Source: Halomonas sp. M4R1S46 (GTDB lineage Bacteria > Pseudomonadota > Gammaproteobacteria > Pseudomonadales > Halomonadaceae). Taken from it: DNA of 64,000 nt. Where the stretch lies: the NCBI RefSeq assembly GCF_025725685.1, contig NZ_CP107008.1, positions 2,046,001-2,110,000 of the forward strand. Direction: 5' to 3'. The notes under the pieces are model-generated. The model searched no databases. It was not told the origin of the DNA and saw only the letters and a program-made list of their open reading frames with translations. The position numbers were made by a program, and so were the translations under genes. The first letter of the stretch is position 1, and every line of letters begins with the position of its first letter. Positions 15,016 to 23,727 of the stretch are shown piece after piece.

Positions 15016-15795
15016 TCAGTCGACCTGCTCGTCGAGAAAGGCGTTGACCGCGTCCTGGAAGGCCTCGGGCCGCTCCGCGTGCAGCCAGTGGCCGGCCTCC
15101 AGGGTCACCAGCTGCGCCCCGGGCAACACCTCGTGGAGCGCCGGCAGCATGGCGTCGGTGACATAGTCGGAGCGGGAACCGCGGATCACCAGGGTCGGCC
15201 CCGGGAAGGCGCCCTCGCCGGCCGGCGCCGCCATGATCGCGTCGTAATCCCCCTCGATCTCGTCCAGACCGATGCGCAGGCGCAGCTGGCCCGCATCGTC
15301 GCGCTCCAGGTTGGTCGCCAGGAAGAGGCGAACGGGGCGCTCCGCGATATGCTCGGCGAGCAGTGCATCGGCTTCGCCCCGGTTGGCCGGCGCCCCGGCC
15401 TCGACCCGGCGCAGCGCGGCGAAGATGGCGTCATGGCCATGGCCGTAGGCCCGGGGAGCGATATCGGCAACGATCAGCGAGGCCACCCGCTCGGGCGCCA
15501 GGCGCGCCAGGCTGATGGCCACCTTGCCGCCCATGGAATGGCCGAGCAGGTGGACGCGCGGCACCTCGAGCCGGTCGAGCAGGGCCAGGAGGTCATCGGC
15601 CATCCGGGTGTAGGCCATCCCCGCGGCGTGCGGCGAGCGGCCGTGATTGCGCAGGTCCACGGCGATGACCCGCCGCGCGGCCTGCCACTTCTTGACATGG
15701 GAGCGCCAGTTGTCGGCGCTACCCAGCAGGCCATGGATGACCACCAGCGGCGTCCCCTCGCCGCCGGTATCGAGATAATTGAGCGCGATGGACAT
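15016..15795 (-). CDS. ybfF: Alpha/beta-hydrolase esterase YbfF
   Basis: A 259-aa serine hydrolase of the YbfF type, which cleaves short-chain acyl esters including acyl-CoA in vitro. It shows the oxyanion segment VIHGLLGS, the nucleophile elbow GHSMGG with Ser at about residue 87, an acidic residue in RGSRSDYV and the catalytic His in LEAGHWLH. AAGGAG lies 5 nt before the ATG at 15795. It follows yhhQ on the same strand with a 17-nt gap, so the two are probably one transcript. Confidence 0.9.
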   Translation of the reverse strand: MSIALNYLDTGGEGTPLVVIHGLLGSADNWRSHVKKWQAARRVIAVDLRNHGRSPHAAGMAYTRMADDLLALLDRLEVPRVHLLGHSMGGKVAISLARLAPERVASLIVADIAPRAYGHGHDAIFAALRRVEAGAPANRGEADALLAEHIAERPVRLFLATNLERDDAGQLRLRIGLDEIEGDYDAIMAAPAGEGAFPGPTLVIRGSRSDYVTDAMLPALHEVLPGAQLVTLEAGHWLHAERPEAFQDAVNAFLDEQVD

Positions 15796-15812
15796 CACGG
15801 TCTCCTTGGGAA

Positions 15813-16505
15813 TCAGGAACGGGCCTGGGCCGGCTCCGGCGCCAGGTCGTCGCCCCCGGTCACGTCCACCAGCCGGCGGGTCAGCCAGGCCAGCAGCACG
15901 CCGTAGAGCGGCAGGAAGAGCGCCAGGCTGATGCCCAGCTTGATGCCGTAGTCCACCCAGGCGATCTCCGGCCAGTGGGCGGCCATGAAGGGATCGGGAC
16001 TGCGGTGGAAGGCGATGGAGAAGAAGGCGAAGGTATCCGCCAGGTTGCCGAGCAGCGTGGACAGCGCCGGCGCCACCCACCAGGCGCTCAGCCGCCGCAG
16101 GCGGTCGAAGACGGTCACGTCCAGCAGCTGGCCCAGCACGTAGGCCATGAAGCTCGCCAGGGCGATGCGCGCCACGAAGAGGTCGAGGTCGGCCAGTGCC
16201 GAGAGGCCGGCGAAGCTGCCCCGAGGAAAGATCACCGAGACGGCGTAGGAGACCACCAGGGCCGGGAACATGACCCGCAGGATGATGGCCCGCGCCGGCG
16301 CCTTGCCGAACAGCCTCACGGTCAGGTCGGTGGCCAGGAAGATGAAGGGGAAGCTGAAGGCGCCCCAGGTGGTATGCAGGCCGAACAGCGTGAACGGCAG
16401 CTGCACCAGGTAGTTGCTGGCGGCGATCACCAGGATATGGAAGCCGACCAGCAGGGCCAGGCAGCGGCGGGTCTGGGTGGCGGAGAGCACGAACATCGGG
16501 CGCAC
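15813..16505 (-). CDS. yhhQ: Queuosine-precursor transporter YhhQ
   Basis: A 230-aa inner-membrane protein with about six hydrophobic segments. It has the family signatures GAFSFPFIFLATDLTVRLFGK and the acidic/polar segment LGNLADTFAFFSIAF. YhhQ proteins import preQ0/preQ1 (7-deazaguanine bases) for queuosine tRNA modification; the family is also called VUT/DUF165. Two starts are possible, 16505 (MRPMF) and 16496 (MFVLS). A well-formed sigma-70 promoter lies 61 nt upstream. No preQ1 riboswitch could be recognised in the short leader, although one would have been plausible. Confidence 0.92.
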   Translation of the reverse strand: MRPMFVLSATQTRRCLALLVGFHILVIAASNYLVQLPFTLFGLHTTWGAFSFPFIFLATDLTVRLFGKAPARAIILRVMFPALVVSYAVSVIFPRGSFAGLSALADLDLFVARIALASFMAYVLGQLLDVTVFDRLRRLSAWWVAPALSTLLGNLADTFAFFSIAFHRSPDPFMAAHWPEIAWVDYGIKLGISLALFLPLYGVLLAWLTRRLVDVTGGDDLAPEPAQARS

Positions 16506-16565
16506 CTTCTTGCGGGAGGGGTGAGGGAACCCTCGTGAGGCCGGAAGCGGGCGGAAGACGCGCGC

Positions 16566-16594
16566 ATTATACGCAGCCGTCCCGCCGCGGCCAA
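16566..16594 (-). promoter_or_regulatory. Sigma-70 promoter of yhhQ-ybfF
   Basis: On the leftward strand TTGGCC and a perfect TATAAT are separated by exactly 17 bp, giving a start about 55 nt before yhhQ. Confidence 0.72.
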
Positions 16595-16622
16595 ACCCAC
16601 TCGCCGGTCAAACAGGCTAGCA

Positions 16623-16690
16623 GGCTATCGCAGTTGGGTCTGACGCTTGTCGACGGATCAGCCCCGCGCGATGCCGCTATTGCGATTGCC
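16623..16690 (-). repeat. Dispersed palindromic element, core-deleted copy (E)
   Basis: A 68-bp sequence with ends GGCTATCGCAGTT and TGCGATTGCC, identical to the ends of the 160-bp copy at 33981-34140 in reverse orientation. It keeps GGGGCTGATCCGTCGACA but lacks the conserved central core. It lies between yhhQ and the end of prpE. Confidence 0.75.
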
Positions 16691-16736
16691 CTGTCCCGTC
16701 GGGGCCGCGCCGCCCAGGGGGACCCGACGTGGCCGG

Positions 16737-18653
16737 TCAGACCTGGCGAGCCTGGTGGGCCTCCCCCACCTCCCGGCTCTTCATGGCCTCGTGGACATCC
16801 TCGAGGCTCGCGGGGTCGTCGATGGTCGAGGGAACGCCGAACTCCTGGCCGTCGGCGATATTGCGCAGCAGCTTGCGCAGGATCTTGCCGGAGCGGGTCT
16901 TGGGCAGGCGATCCACCACCAACACCTGCTTGAAGCAGGCGATGGGGCCGATGCGCTCCCGCACCCGGGCGATCAGCTCGTTCTCGAGGGCCAGCTCGTC
17001 ACCATCGAAGCCGTCCTTGGGGATCACCAGGCCCACCGGCACCTGGCCCTTGAGGGCATCGTGGATGCCGATCACGGCACACTCGGCGACGGCCGGGTGG
17101 GCCCCGACCACTTCTTCCATCTCGCCGGTGGAGAGCCGGTGGCCGGCCACGTTGATGACGTCATCGGTGCGCCCCATGATGAACAGGTAGCCGTCCTCGT
17201 CGAAGTACCCCCCGTCACCGGTCAGGTAATAGCCGGGAAAGGCCGCCATGTAGGCGCTGTGGAAGCGCTTAGGATCACGCCAGATGCCCGCCAGGCAGCC
17301 GGGCGGCATGGGCTGCTTGATCACCACGCTGCCCTGCTCCAGTGCCGGGGCCGGCTGGCCCACGCGGTTCAGGACCTGCACGTCGAACCCCGGCACCGGC
17401 ACGGTGGCCGAACCGGCCTTGGTGGGCATCGGCTCGAGTCCCTGGAGGTTGGCGGCGATGGGCCAGCCCGTCTCGGTCTGCCACCAGTGATCGACCACCG
17501 GCACCGTCAGCAGGTCCTTCAGCCAGTGGAAGGTCGGCGGGTCGAGGCGCTCGCCGGCCAGGAACAGCGCCTTCAGGCAGGAGATATCGTGCTCGGCGAG
17601 CCGCTGACCCTCCGGGTCCTCCTTCTTGATGGCGCGAAAGGCGGTGGGCGCGGTGAAGAAGCCCTTCACCCGGTACTCGGCGATGAGTCGCCAGAACGCC
17701 CCGGCATCGGGGGTGCGCACCGGCTTGCCCTCATAGACCACGGTGGTGCAGCCCCGCAGCAGCGGTGCATAGACGATATAGGAATGGCCGACGACCCAGC
17801 CCACGTCGGAGGCGGAGAAGAACACCTCCCCCGGCGCCATGTCGTAGACGACCTCCATGGAATAGTGCAGCGCCACGCCGTAGCCGCCGGTGTCCCGGAT
17901 CACGCCCTTCGGCTTGCCGGTGGTGCCGGAGGTGTAGAGCACGTAGAGCGGGTCGGTGGCCTTCACCGGCACGCACTCCGCCGGTGCCGACCGCGCCACC
18001 AGGTCGGCCCAATCATGGTCGATGGCCCCGAGCTCGGCCCGATACTGTTCCCGCTGCAGCACCACACAGGCCTCGGGCTGGTAGGCACTCTGGGCGATGG
18101 CCTCGTCGACGATGGGCTTGTAGGGCAACACCCGGTCGACCTCGATGCCGCAGGACGCCGCGACCACCACCCTGGGCTCGGCATCCTCGATGCGCACCGC
18201 CAGCTCGTGGGGCGCGAAGCCGCCGAAGACCACCGAGTGTACCGCCCCGAGACGGGCACAGGCATACATGGCCACCAGGGCCTCCGGCACCATGGGCATG
18301 TAGATGATGACCCGGTCGCCCTTCTCGACGCCGAGTCCCCTCAGGGCGCCGGCGAAACGGGCCACCTCGTCGCGCATCTCGCGAAAACTCAGGGTCCGCT
18401 TGCCACCGGTGACCGGCGAGTCCCAGTGGACGGCCGCCTGGTCACCCCGCCCCTGCTCCACATGATGGTCCAGTGCCGCGTGACAGAGGTTGAGCTCGCC
18501 GTCTTCGTACCAGCGGGCATGCCCCTGATCGTCATGGCGCAACACGGTCTGCGGCGGGGTGAACCAGGGGAGGCGCCGGGCCTGTTCGGCCCAGAAGGCC
18601 TCGGGCTGCTCGATGGAACGACGGAATTCGCTGCGATATGCGGTCATGGACAT
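16737..18653 (-). CDS. prpE: Propionyl-CoA synthetase PrpE
   Basis: A 638-aa acyl-CoA synthetase of the ANL superfamily that activates propionate (and acetate less well) through an acyl-AMP intermediate. Visible motifs are the P-loop YTSGTTGKPKG at about residue 250, WWQTETGWPI, YLTGDGG, GRTDDVINVAGHR and the catalytic lysine in PKTRSGKILRK. The YTSGTTG spacing and the C-terminus resemble PrpE (about 628 aa) more than Acs. Other prp (methylcitrate) genes are not in the window, so it may serve general short-chain fatty-acid salvage. Starts at 18653 and 18647 are both possible. Confidence 0.88.
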   Translation of the reverse strand: MSMTAYRSEFRRSIEQPEAFWAEQARRLPWFTPPQTVLRHDDQGHARWYEDGELNLCHAALDHHVEQGRGDQAAVHWDSPVTGGKRTLSFREMRDEVARFAGALRGLGVEKGDRVIIYMPMVPEALVAMYACARLGAVHSVVFGGFAPHELAVRIEDAEPRVVVAASCGIEVDRVLPYKPIVDEAIAQSAYQPEACVVLQREQYRAELGAIDHDWADLVARSAPAECVPVKATDPLYVLYTSGTTGKPKGVIRDTGGYGVALHYSMEVVYDMAPGEVFFSASDVGWVVGHSYIVYAPLLRGCTTVVYEGKPVRTPDAGAFWRLIAEYRVKGFFTAPTAFRAIKKEDPEGQRLAEHDISCLKALFLAGERLDPPTFHWLKDLLTVPVVDHWWQTETGWPIAANLQGLEPMPTKAGSATVPVPGFDVQVLNRVGQPAPALEQGSVVIKQPMPPGCLAGIWRDPKRFHSAYMAAFPGYYLTGDGGYFDEDGYLFIMGRTDDVINVAGHRLSTGEMEEVVGAHPAVAECAVIGIHDALKGQVPVGLVIPKDGFDGDELALENELIARVRERIGPIACFKQVLVVDRLPKTRSGKILRKLLRNIADGQEFGVPSTIDDPASLEDVHEAMKSREVGEAHQARQV

Positions 18654-18973
18654 CCTGCCTGTTACACGGGTGGCTCACTGGATTGTTGACACTCTAGAAC
18701 AGCGGATCGAGAAAAACTTCAGACAAAGGGCTAACCTTCGACAAAAGAACGACAGGGAGACGAACATTGTCGACAAAGGCGGCCTTGACCGCCCGCGGCG
18801 ATGCCCGCGGTAGGGTGGCGCCCCGTGGGCTATAATTGAGTGATGGCTGAATCAGGAAACGGAAAGGCAGGCAGCTACCGGCCAGCAGGAAGCCGAACCA
18901 TCACGACATCGGGGACCGTGCCGGCGAGCAGGGAGCACTCGCCGCGGGCCCGAACACGCGGGGGTGACACAAG
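18654..18973. promoter_or_regulatory. Divergent promoter region prpE / arsR-type regulator
   Basis: A 320-bp gap without a gene. A perfect TATAAT at 18831-18836 could serve the rightward regulator gene, giving a leader of about 130 nt, but a good -35 is not visible at normal spacing. The left half (18690-18780) is A-rich and presumably holds the prpE promoter; no clear hexamer pair could be assigned. Regulation of prpE by the adjacent regulator is possible but unproven. Confidence 0.4.
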
Positions 18974-19297
18974 ATGAGCGACTCTCAGCGCCGGGCATCA
19001 CACCTGCTGGAGGGGGGGGACGTGGTGATCGATCAGGCCAGCGCCCTGCTCAAGGCGATGGCCAATGACAACCGGTTACGCATCCTTTGCCTGCTGGACG
19101 GCACGGAGCTGTCGGTGACCGAACTCAACCGCCGGCTGACCCTGAGCCAGTCGGCGCTGTCCCAGCACCTCGCCATTCTCAGGCGCGAGGACCTGGTTTC
19201 CACCCGGCGGGCCTCCCAGACCATCTACTACTCCCTCAACGGCGAGCGGGCACGGATCATCCTCGACGCCCTGGACCGACTCGGCCTGCCGGACTGA
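18974..19297 (+). CDS. ArsR/SmtB-family winged-helix regulator
   Basis: A 107-aa protein with the ArsR-type fold: ALLKAMANDNRLRILCLL, then the recognition helix SQSALSQHLAILR and the wing VSTRRASQTIYYSLN. The canonical metal-binding ELCVC motif is replaced by ELSVTEL, and only one cysteine remains (ILCLLDG). The metal-sensing and the two-Cys redox-sensing (BigR) modes are therefore both unlikely; it may respond to an organic ligand or to a partner protein. GGGGGTG lies before the ATG. It is divergent from prpE and convergent with sohB. Confidence 0.85.
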   Translation: MSDSQRRASHLLEGGDVVIDQASALLKAMANDNRLRILCLLDGTELSVTELNRRLTLSQSALSQHLAILRREDLVSTRRASQTIYYSLNGERARIILDALDRLGLPD

Positions 19298-19316
19298 CCG
19301 CGGCGTCCGCCCCCGC

Positions 19317-20351
19317 TCAGCGCTTCTGCCAGCCGCTGGCATCCAGCAACTCGAGACCGCGCCGGGCCCCGTGTTCCACACCGCGGGAGATCGCCAGCCC
19401 CAGGCGATCGGCGAGGCCCTGGCGACGCTCCAGGCGCAGTGACACCACCCGCGCGTCCTCCAGGCGCTGGGCCAGATAGGCCTCGCTGGTGCCGAGATCA
19501 TCCACCAGGCCGCGCTCCAGGGCGTCCCGCCCGTACCAGACCTCCCCGGTCGCCACCGCCTCGATGTCCAGCGCCGGACGGCGCTCGGCCACATAGCGCT
19601 TGAAGAGGCCATGGATGGTCTCGAGGTCCTCGAGGAATTTCTCGCGGCCCTCCTCGGTATTCTCGCCAAGCACCGTCAGGGTGCGCTTGTAGCGTCCCGC
19701 CGTGAGCACCTCCACGTCGATGTCGTGGCGCTTCAGCAGGCGGTGCAGATTGGGCAGCTGTGCCACGACCCCGATGGACCCCAGCACCGCAAAGGGGGCG
19801 ACGCGCAGCCGGTCGGCACAGCAGGCCATCAGGTAGCCGCCGCTGGCGGCGACCTTGTCCACGCACACCGTGGTCTTGAGGCCCGCCTCCCGCAGCCGGT
19901 CCATCTCCGCGGCGGCATGACCATAGGCATGGACCAGGCCACCGGCCGACTCCAGGCGCACGATCACCTCGTCGGCCTCGCCGGCGACATCCAGCACCGC
20001 CGAGACCTCCTCGGCGAGCCGCCCGGTGGCACTGGCCTTGAGATCGCCGTGGAAGTCGAGCACCCAGACCGTGGGAGTGGACCCGCCGGGGCCATGGCGC
20101 TTGCCGCGGGCCTTGTCATCGCGCCGGAAGGCCTTGAGGAGCCGCTTCCGCGCCCCCGGCTCACTGGCCGCCAGCTGCAGCCGCCGGCGGCGACGCCGAC
20201 GGCTGTCGTTGAGCTCCTCGACCCGCAGGCGGACACGCTCGCCCTCGGCCCCGCGGGCACGCATCACCACCAGAATCACCACCAGGGTGATGCCCGCCAC
20301 GGCCAGCAACTGGGCCAGGAACATGCCGTAATCCGTCAGCCATTCGTTCAC
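19317..20351 (-). CDS. sohB: Inner-membrane peptidase SohB (S49 family)
   Basis: The 344-aa protein starts with a transmembrane segment (FLAQLLAVAGITLVVILVV), has a basic linker (RRRRRRRLQ), and then an S49 protease domain. The nucleophile serine is in DKVAASGGYLMACCADR, the general-base lysine in AGRYKRTLTVLGENT, as in SppA/SohB. E. coli SohB (about 349 aa) is a multicopy suppressor of DegP loss. It is divergent from the SCP2-domain gene and convergent with the ArsR-type regulator. Confidence 0.92.
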   Translation of the reverse strand: MNEWLTDYGMFLAQLLAVAGITLVVILVVMRARGAEGERVRLRVEELNDSRRRRRRRLQLAASEPGARKRLLKAFRRDDKARGKRHGPGGSTPTVWVLDFHGDLKASATGRLAEEVSAVLDVAGEADEVIVRLESAGGLVHAYGHAAAEMDRLREAGLKTTVCVDKVAASGGYLMACCADRLRVAPFAVLGSIGVVAQLPNLHRLLKRHDIDVEVLTAGRYKRTLTVLGENTEEGREKFLEDLETIHGLFKRYVAERRPALDIEAVATGEVWYGRDALERGLVDDLGTSEAYLAQRLEDARVVSLRLERRQGLADRLGLAISRGVEHGARRGLELLDASGWQKR

Positions 20352-20414
20352 CGCTCACCTCCTCCTGATGTCCGCTTCCATCCTGCCCATGGCCGTGTCG
20401 GCGCACAAGCCGCC

Positions 20415-20440
20415 TTGATTAAAACGCTTGTTTTAAATAG
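20415..20440 (+). promoter_or_regulatory. Palindromic operator within the SCP2-gene promoter
   Basis: TTAAAAC (20419-20425) and GTTTTAA (20430-20436) form a perfect 7-bp inverted repeat around GCTT. It lies just after a TTGATT -35-like hexamer (20415-20420), between sohB and the SCP2-domain gene. The shape is that of a TetR-family operator. Confidence 0.55.
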
Positions 20441-20483
20441 GCTCCCTGCACGCATGCCCCGACGATCCCCGGAGACCGAACCG

Positions 20484-20795
20484 ATGTCCGACACCACCCT
20501 CGACAAGCTCCATGCCCGATTCGATGCAGAGGCCGCCCGCGACATGGAGGAGGTCTTCCAGTTCCATTTCAGCGATGCCGGCGACCACTACCTGGTGGTC
20601 AAGGATGGCACCCTGGAAGTCTGTGAGGGCGAGCACGAGGATCCCTCGGTGAGCCTGAGCCTGAGCACCACCACCCTGCGCGGCGTGATGAAGGGCGAGA
20701 TCAGTGGCATGAGCGCCTTCATGAGCGGCCGGCTGAAGGCGACCGGCAACGTCATGCTGGCCACCCGCCTGGGCAGCCTGTTCCCGGCCGACTGA
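20484..20795 (+). CDS. SCP2 sterol-carrier-domain protein
   Basis: A 103-aa single-domain protein (DAGDHYLVVKDGTLEVCEGEHEDPS-type strands, then LRGVMKGEISGMSAFMSGRLKATGN) matching the bacterial SCP2 fold. The fold has a hydrophobic cavity binding acyl chains or lipids. The motif GRLKATGN is characteristic. The start has GGAG 9 nt upstream. The operator-like palindrome upstream suggests control by a TetR regulator responsive to acyl-CoA or similar ligands, which would suit a lipid-binding protein; this is inference. Confidence 0.88.
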   Translation: MSDTTLDKLHARFDAEAARDMEEVFQFHFSDAGDHYLVVKDGTLEVCEGEHEDPSVSLSLSTTTLRGVMKGEISGMSAFMSGRLKATGNVMLATRLGSLFPAD

Positions 20796-20803
20796 CCCGC
20801 CCG

Positions 20804-21580
20804 TCAGGAACGCCGGGCGCCGACCTCGTCCAGGTGCGTCTCGATCAGGGCCCGCGAGATGGAATACAGCGGCGGCAACCGGGGAAGTCGCGTCGGCGAG
20901 AACCAGGCGGCGTCGCTGATCTCCTGGCCATCGATGCGGATGCGACGATTGGCCGCCTCGGCGAAGAAACCCAGCATCAGCGAGTGGGGAAACGGCCAGG
21001 CCTGGCTGCGGAAGTAGCGCAGCCGCCCCACCGCCAGCCCCACCTCCTCGTGAATCTCCCGCCGGACCGCCTCCTCGGCGGACTCCCCCGGCTCGATGAA
21101 GCCGGCCAGGGTGGAATAGCGCCCCGGCGGGAAGCGCGGGCTCCGGGCCAGCAGCAGGGCATCGCCATGGGTCACCAGGGTGATGATGCACGGCGAGATG
21201 CGCGGGTAGTTGCGATGGCCGCACTGCGCACAGTGCATGGCGAACTCGCGGTCCAGGCGCGCGGCGCGGGCGCCGCAGCTGCCGCAGAAGCGGTGGTGGC
21301 GCAGCCAGGCGCCCACCTGCAGGGCCGTGGAGACCAGCGGGAACCAGGATTCCGGCAGCCGCGCCAGCCAGGCGCGCCCTTCCGGCCAGTCGTCCCCCGC
21401 GGTGTCCTCGAGGGACAGCGCCACGGGCTCGTCCCGCCACCAGCACAGCGGCTGCATGGCGGCCGTCCACGGCTGCGCCTCCTGCAGGGGCCCGCCTCCC
21501 GGCCCGGGCGCGATGCGTCCCTCGGCCAGGCGGATCACCCGCCCCGCGGCCTCGGCGTGGGGCAACTCGCGACGCAGCAT
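20804..21580 (-). CDS. nudC: NADH pyrophosphatase / RNA decapping enzyme NudC
   Basis: The 258-aa product matches NudC in size (about 257 aa) and plan. It has a zinc ribbon (CGSCGA ... CAQCG), then a Nudix domain with GFIEPGES...REIHEEVG and the following SQAWPFPHSLMLGF, the NADH-pyrophosphatase signature. It hydrolyses NADH and removes NAD caps from RNA. The start ATG at 21580 overlaps the dnaQ stop by one base (TGATG), indicating translational coupling. A much longer open frame upstream is antisense-like and overlaps dnaQ. Confidence 0.93.
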   Translation of the reverse strand: MLRRELPHAEAAGRVIRLAEGRIAPGPGGGPLQEAQPWTAAMQPLCWWRDEPVALSLEDTAGDDWPEGRAWLARLPESWFPLVSTALQVGAWLRHHRFCGSCGARAARLDREFAMHCAQCGHRNYPRISPCIITLVTHGDALLLARSPRFPPGRYSTLAGFIEPGESAEEAVRREIHEEVGLAVGRLRYFRSQAWPFPHSLMLGFFAEAANRRIRIDGQEISDAAWFSPTRLPRLPPLYSISRALIETHLDEVGARRS

Positions 21581-22344
21581 CAGGCCGGCGCCTCGGGGCT
21601 GGCGGGCCACCCCTCCAGACCGTCCCAGCGACACTCGCCGGCGGCCTCGCGGATGCGCGTCAGCTTGTCGCGATGGGCCGCGAGCTCCGCCTCGTCGGGG
21701 GCCTGCACCCTCAACTGGCCCGGCGACAGCGACAACCGGCGGATCGCCATGCCGCCGCTGTTGTCGACCTCGCCCTCGCCGCCGGCGGAGGCATCCAGCG
21801 ACAGCGCCGTCTGGCCGCCGGTCATCGCCAGGTAGACGTCGGCGAGGATCTCGCTGTCCAGCAGGGCGCCGTGCAGCACCCGGTGACCGTTCTCGATGTC
21901 GTAGCGCTTGCACAGGGCATCCAGGCTGTTGCGCTGCCCGGGATGCTTGTCGCGGGCCATGCGCAGGGTGTCGAGGATGCGGCAGTGGTCAGCCACCGGC
22001 CCCAGGCGCGGCTCCCCGCGAGCGGCATTGAGCAGGCCCAGTTCGTGGTCGATGAAGCCCACGTCGAAGGGCGCGTTGTGAATCACCAGCTCGGCGCCCT
22101 CGATGAAGGCCCAGAAGGCGTCGGCGACCTCGGCGAATACCGGCTCGTCGGCGACCCGCTCGTTGGTGATGCCGTGGATCGCCACCGCCTCGGCCTCGAT
22201 CTCGCGCTCGGGGTTGATGTACTGATGGTAGGTGTTGCCGGTCAGGCGGCGGTTGACCATCTCCACCGCCCCGATCTCGATCAGCCGATGGCCGTCCTTG
22301 GGGTCGATGCCGGTGGTCTCGGTATCCAGGATGATCTGGCGCAT
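21580..22344 (-). CDS. dnaQ: DNA polymerase III epsilon subunit (proofreading exonuclease)
   Basis: The 254-aa 3'-5' exonuclease shows the three Exo motifs: LDTETTG (ExoI), HNAPFDVGFID (ExoII) and the DEDDh-type HGALLDSEILADVY (ExoIII). After them GGQTALSLD resembles the clamp-binding QxxLxL motif found at this place in E. coli epsilon. The C-terminal tail would bind the alpha subunit. It lies 44 nt downstream of rnhA on the same strand, whereas in E. coli the two are divergent neighbours. Confidence 0.95.
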   Translation of the reverse strand: MRQIILDTETTGIDPKDGHRLIEIGAVEMVNRRLTGNTYHQYINPEREIEAEAVAIHGITNERVADEPVFAEVADAFWAFIEGAELVIHNAPFDVGFIDHELGLLNAARGEPRLGPVADHCRILDTLRMARDKHPGQRNSLDALCKRYDIENGHRVLHGALLDSEILADVYLAMTGGQTALSLDASAGGEGEVDNSGGMAIRRLSLSPGQLRVQAPDEAELAAHRDKLTRIREAAGECRWDGLEGWPASPEAPA

Positions 22345-22388
22345 GGCGTTGTGTCTCGTGCTCGGTGTTCAAGGGGACACCGGGACCG

Positions 22389-22859
22389 TCAGGCCCCGGC
22401 CAGCATCTCGTCGATGGCCTCGTTGGCCAGGGCGTCGGCCCGCTCGTTGCCCGGATGGCCGCTGTGGCCCCTGACCCAATGCCAGTCGATGACATGGCGG
22501 TGGGTCTCCTCGTGGAGGGCACGCCACAGCTCGGCATTCTTGACCGGTTGCCGCGAGGCGGTCTTCCAGCCCCGCTTGATCCAGCCATGGATCCACTCGG
22601 TGATGCCGCGGCGCAGGTACTCGGAATCGGTCCACAGCGCCACGCGGCAGGGGCGCTTGAGCTCGCGCAGGGCCATGATGGCGGCCATCAGCTCCATGCG
22701 GTTGTTGGTGGTCTCGGCCTCGGCCCCCTTGAGGGCCTTCTCGTGACGACCGCTGAGCAACAGCGCGCCCCAGCCGCCCGGCCCCGGGTTGCCACGGCAG
22801 GCACCATCGGTATAGATCGTCACCACGCCAAGCGCCGCGTCCTGTGGTCTGTCAGTCAC
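22389..22859 (-). CDS. rnhA: Ribonuclease HI (chromosomal)
   Basis: The 156-aa enzyme has the four carboxylates in YTDGACRGNPGPGG, NNRMELMAA, WTDSEYLRRG and ERADALANEA, with the basic handle around WIKRGWKTASRQPVKN. Size and motifs match E. coli RNase HI (155 aa). Its 5' end overlaps the stop of the methyltransferase gene by 8 nt. The element-borne RNase HI at 5284 is about as similar in motif layout but has extra tails and a distinct sequence, so the two are not a recent duplication. Confidence 0.95.
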   Translation of the reverse strand: MTDRPQDAALGVVTIYTDGACRGNPGPGGWGALLLSGRHEKALKGAEAETTNNRMELMAAIMALRELKRPCRVALWTDSEYLRRGITEWIHGWIKRGWKTASRQPVKNAELWRALHEETHRHVIDWHWVRGHSGHPGNERADALANEAIDEMLAGA

Positions 22860-23628
22860 CCTCGGTCACCCTTTCCGGCTGCGGCCCGAACTGCCGCGAG
22901 GCATTGCCCAGCGCCGAGCCGACCAGCGGCCTCGGGAAGGCCACCCGGTCGCGGCGGGTCTGGGCCAGCTGGGAGCGGCGCCGGGCATGGATCATGTAGC
23001 AGTCGCCCAGCGGCAGGTTGTGCCGCCGGCCCAGGGTCTCGAGCATGGCGTTATGTGCGGTACCGCCGGGCAGACGAAAGCCGCAGTAGTCTACCCGCTG
23101 GGCCTCGAAATCGACAAACGCCAGCCAGTCGCTGAGCCGCCCCGGGGTCCGCCAGCGCCCACGCCAGGGCAGGTGTCGGTGACGCCCCGGCCACAGGCGG
23201 CTCACGCCGGCCACACCGAAGGGCGCCCAGCCGAACAGGATCAGGTGGCCGTCGTCATCGGTCACCCGCGCCGCCTCCTGCAGCAGGTGGTGGGGATCCG
23301 GGACCACCTCGAGCAGGTGATGGATCACCACCAGGCTCAGGCAGCCGTCGGGCAGGGGCAAGGCATCGGGGGGACAGACCAGGGTCGCCTCGCCCTCCGC
23401 CAGCTCGGCCGTGGGCGACCAGCGCAGGGCGTGACGCACCGGACACATGCCGGCCAGCGTCGGCGCCATGCCGAGTTCGAGACCGTGGGCCCCGAACCAG
23501 CGCTCGCACAGCGGTCCCAGGCAGGCGCGCTCCGCGCGCCAGACGCTCCGGCCACCGGGACTCGCCCAGTAACGGCGCCCCTCCCGTACCAGGCGAGCCA
23601 GGGCCATCGCATCCTGCGAATTTGACAT
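22852..23628 (-). CDS. yafS: SAM-dependent methyltransferase (YafS-like)
   Basis: A 258-aa Methyltransf_11-type protein. The DALPLPDGCLSLVVIHHLLE motif and the later GHLILFGWAPFG strand are those of a class I methyltransferase. The usual GxGxG cofactor loop is not obvious (HALRWSPTAELAEGEATL), so activity or cofactor binding is uncertain. It is in the same place as E. coli yafS, between gloB and rnhA, and is translationally coupled to rnhA by an 8-nt overlap. The target is unknown. Confidence 0.82.
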   Translation of the reverse strand: MSNSQDAMALARLVREGRRYWASPGGRSVWRAERACLGPLCERWFGAHGLELGMAPTLAGMCPVRHALRWSPTAELAEGEATLVCPPDALPLPDGCLSLVVIHHLLEVVPDPHHLLQEAARVTDDDGHLILFGWAPFGVAGVSRLWPGRHRHLPWRGRWRTPGRLSDWLAFVDFEAQRVDYCGFRLPGGTAHNAMLETLGRRHNLPLGDCYMIHARRRSQLAQTRRDRVAFPRPLVGSALGNASRQFGPQPERVTEGD

Positions 23629-23727
23629 GTTGCGCTCTTCTCTCCAGAGTACTCGATTTTGCAGAACATCTATTCAAGGCGCCAGCGGCTCCGTCGAGAC
23701 CAGCCCAGGCGCGAGGACTCCGAGCCC

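Noticed and set aside
16506..16565. PreQ1 riboswitch before yhhQ
   Set aside because: The leader between the promoter and start is short and I could not find the pseudoknot pattern of any preQ1 class.
16647..18689. A long rightward frame opposite prpE
   Set aside because: Antisense shadow of a clear acyl-CoA synthetase; no domain or ribosome site.
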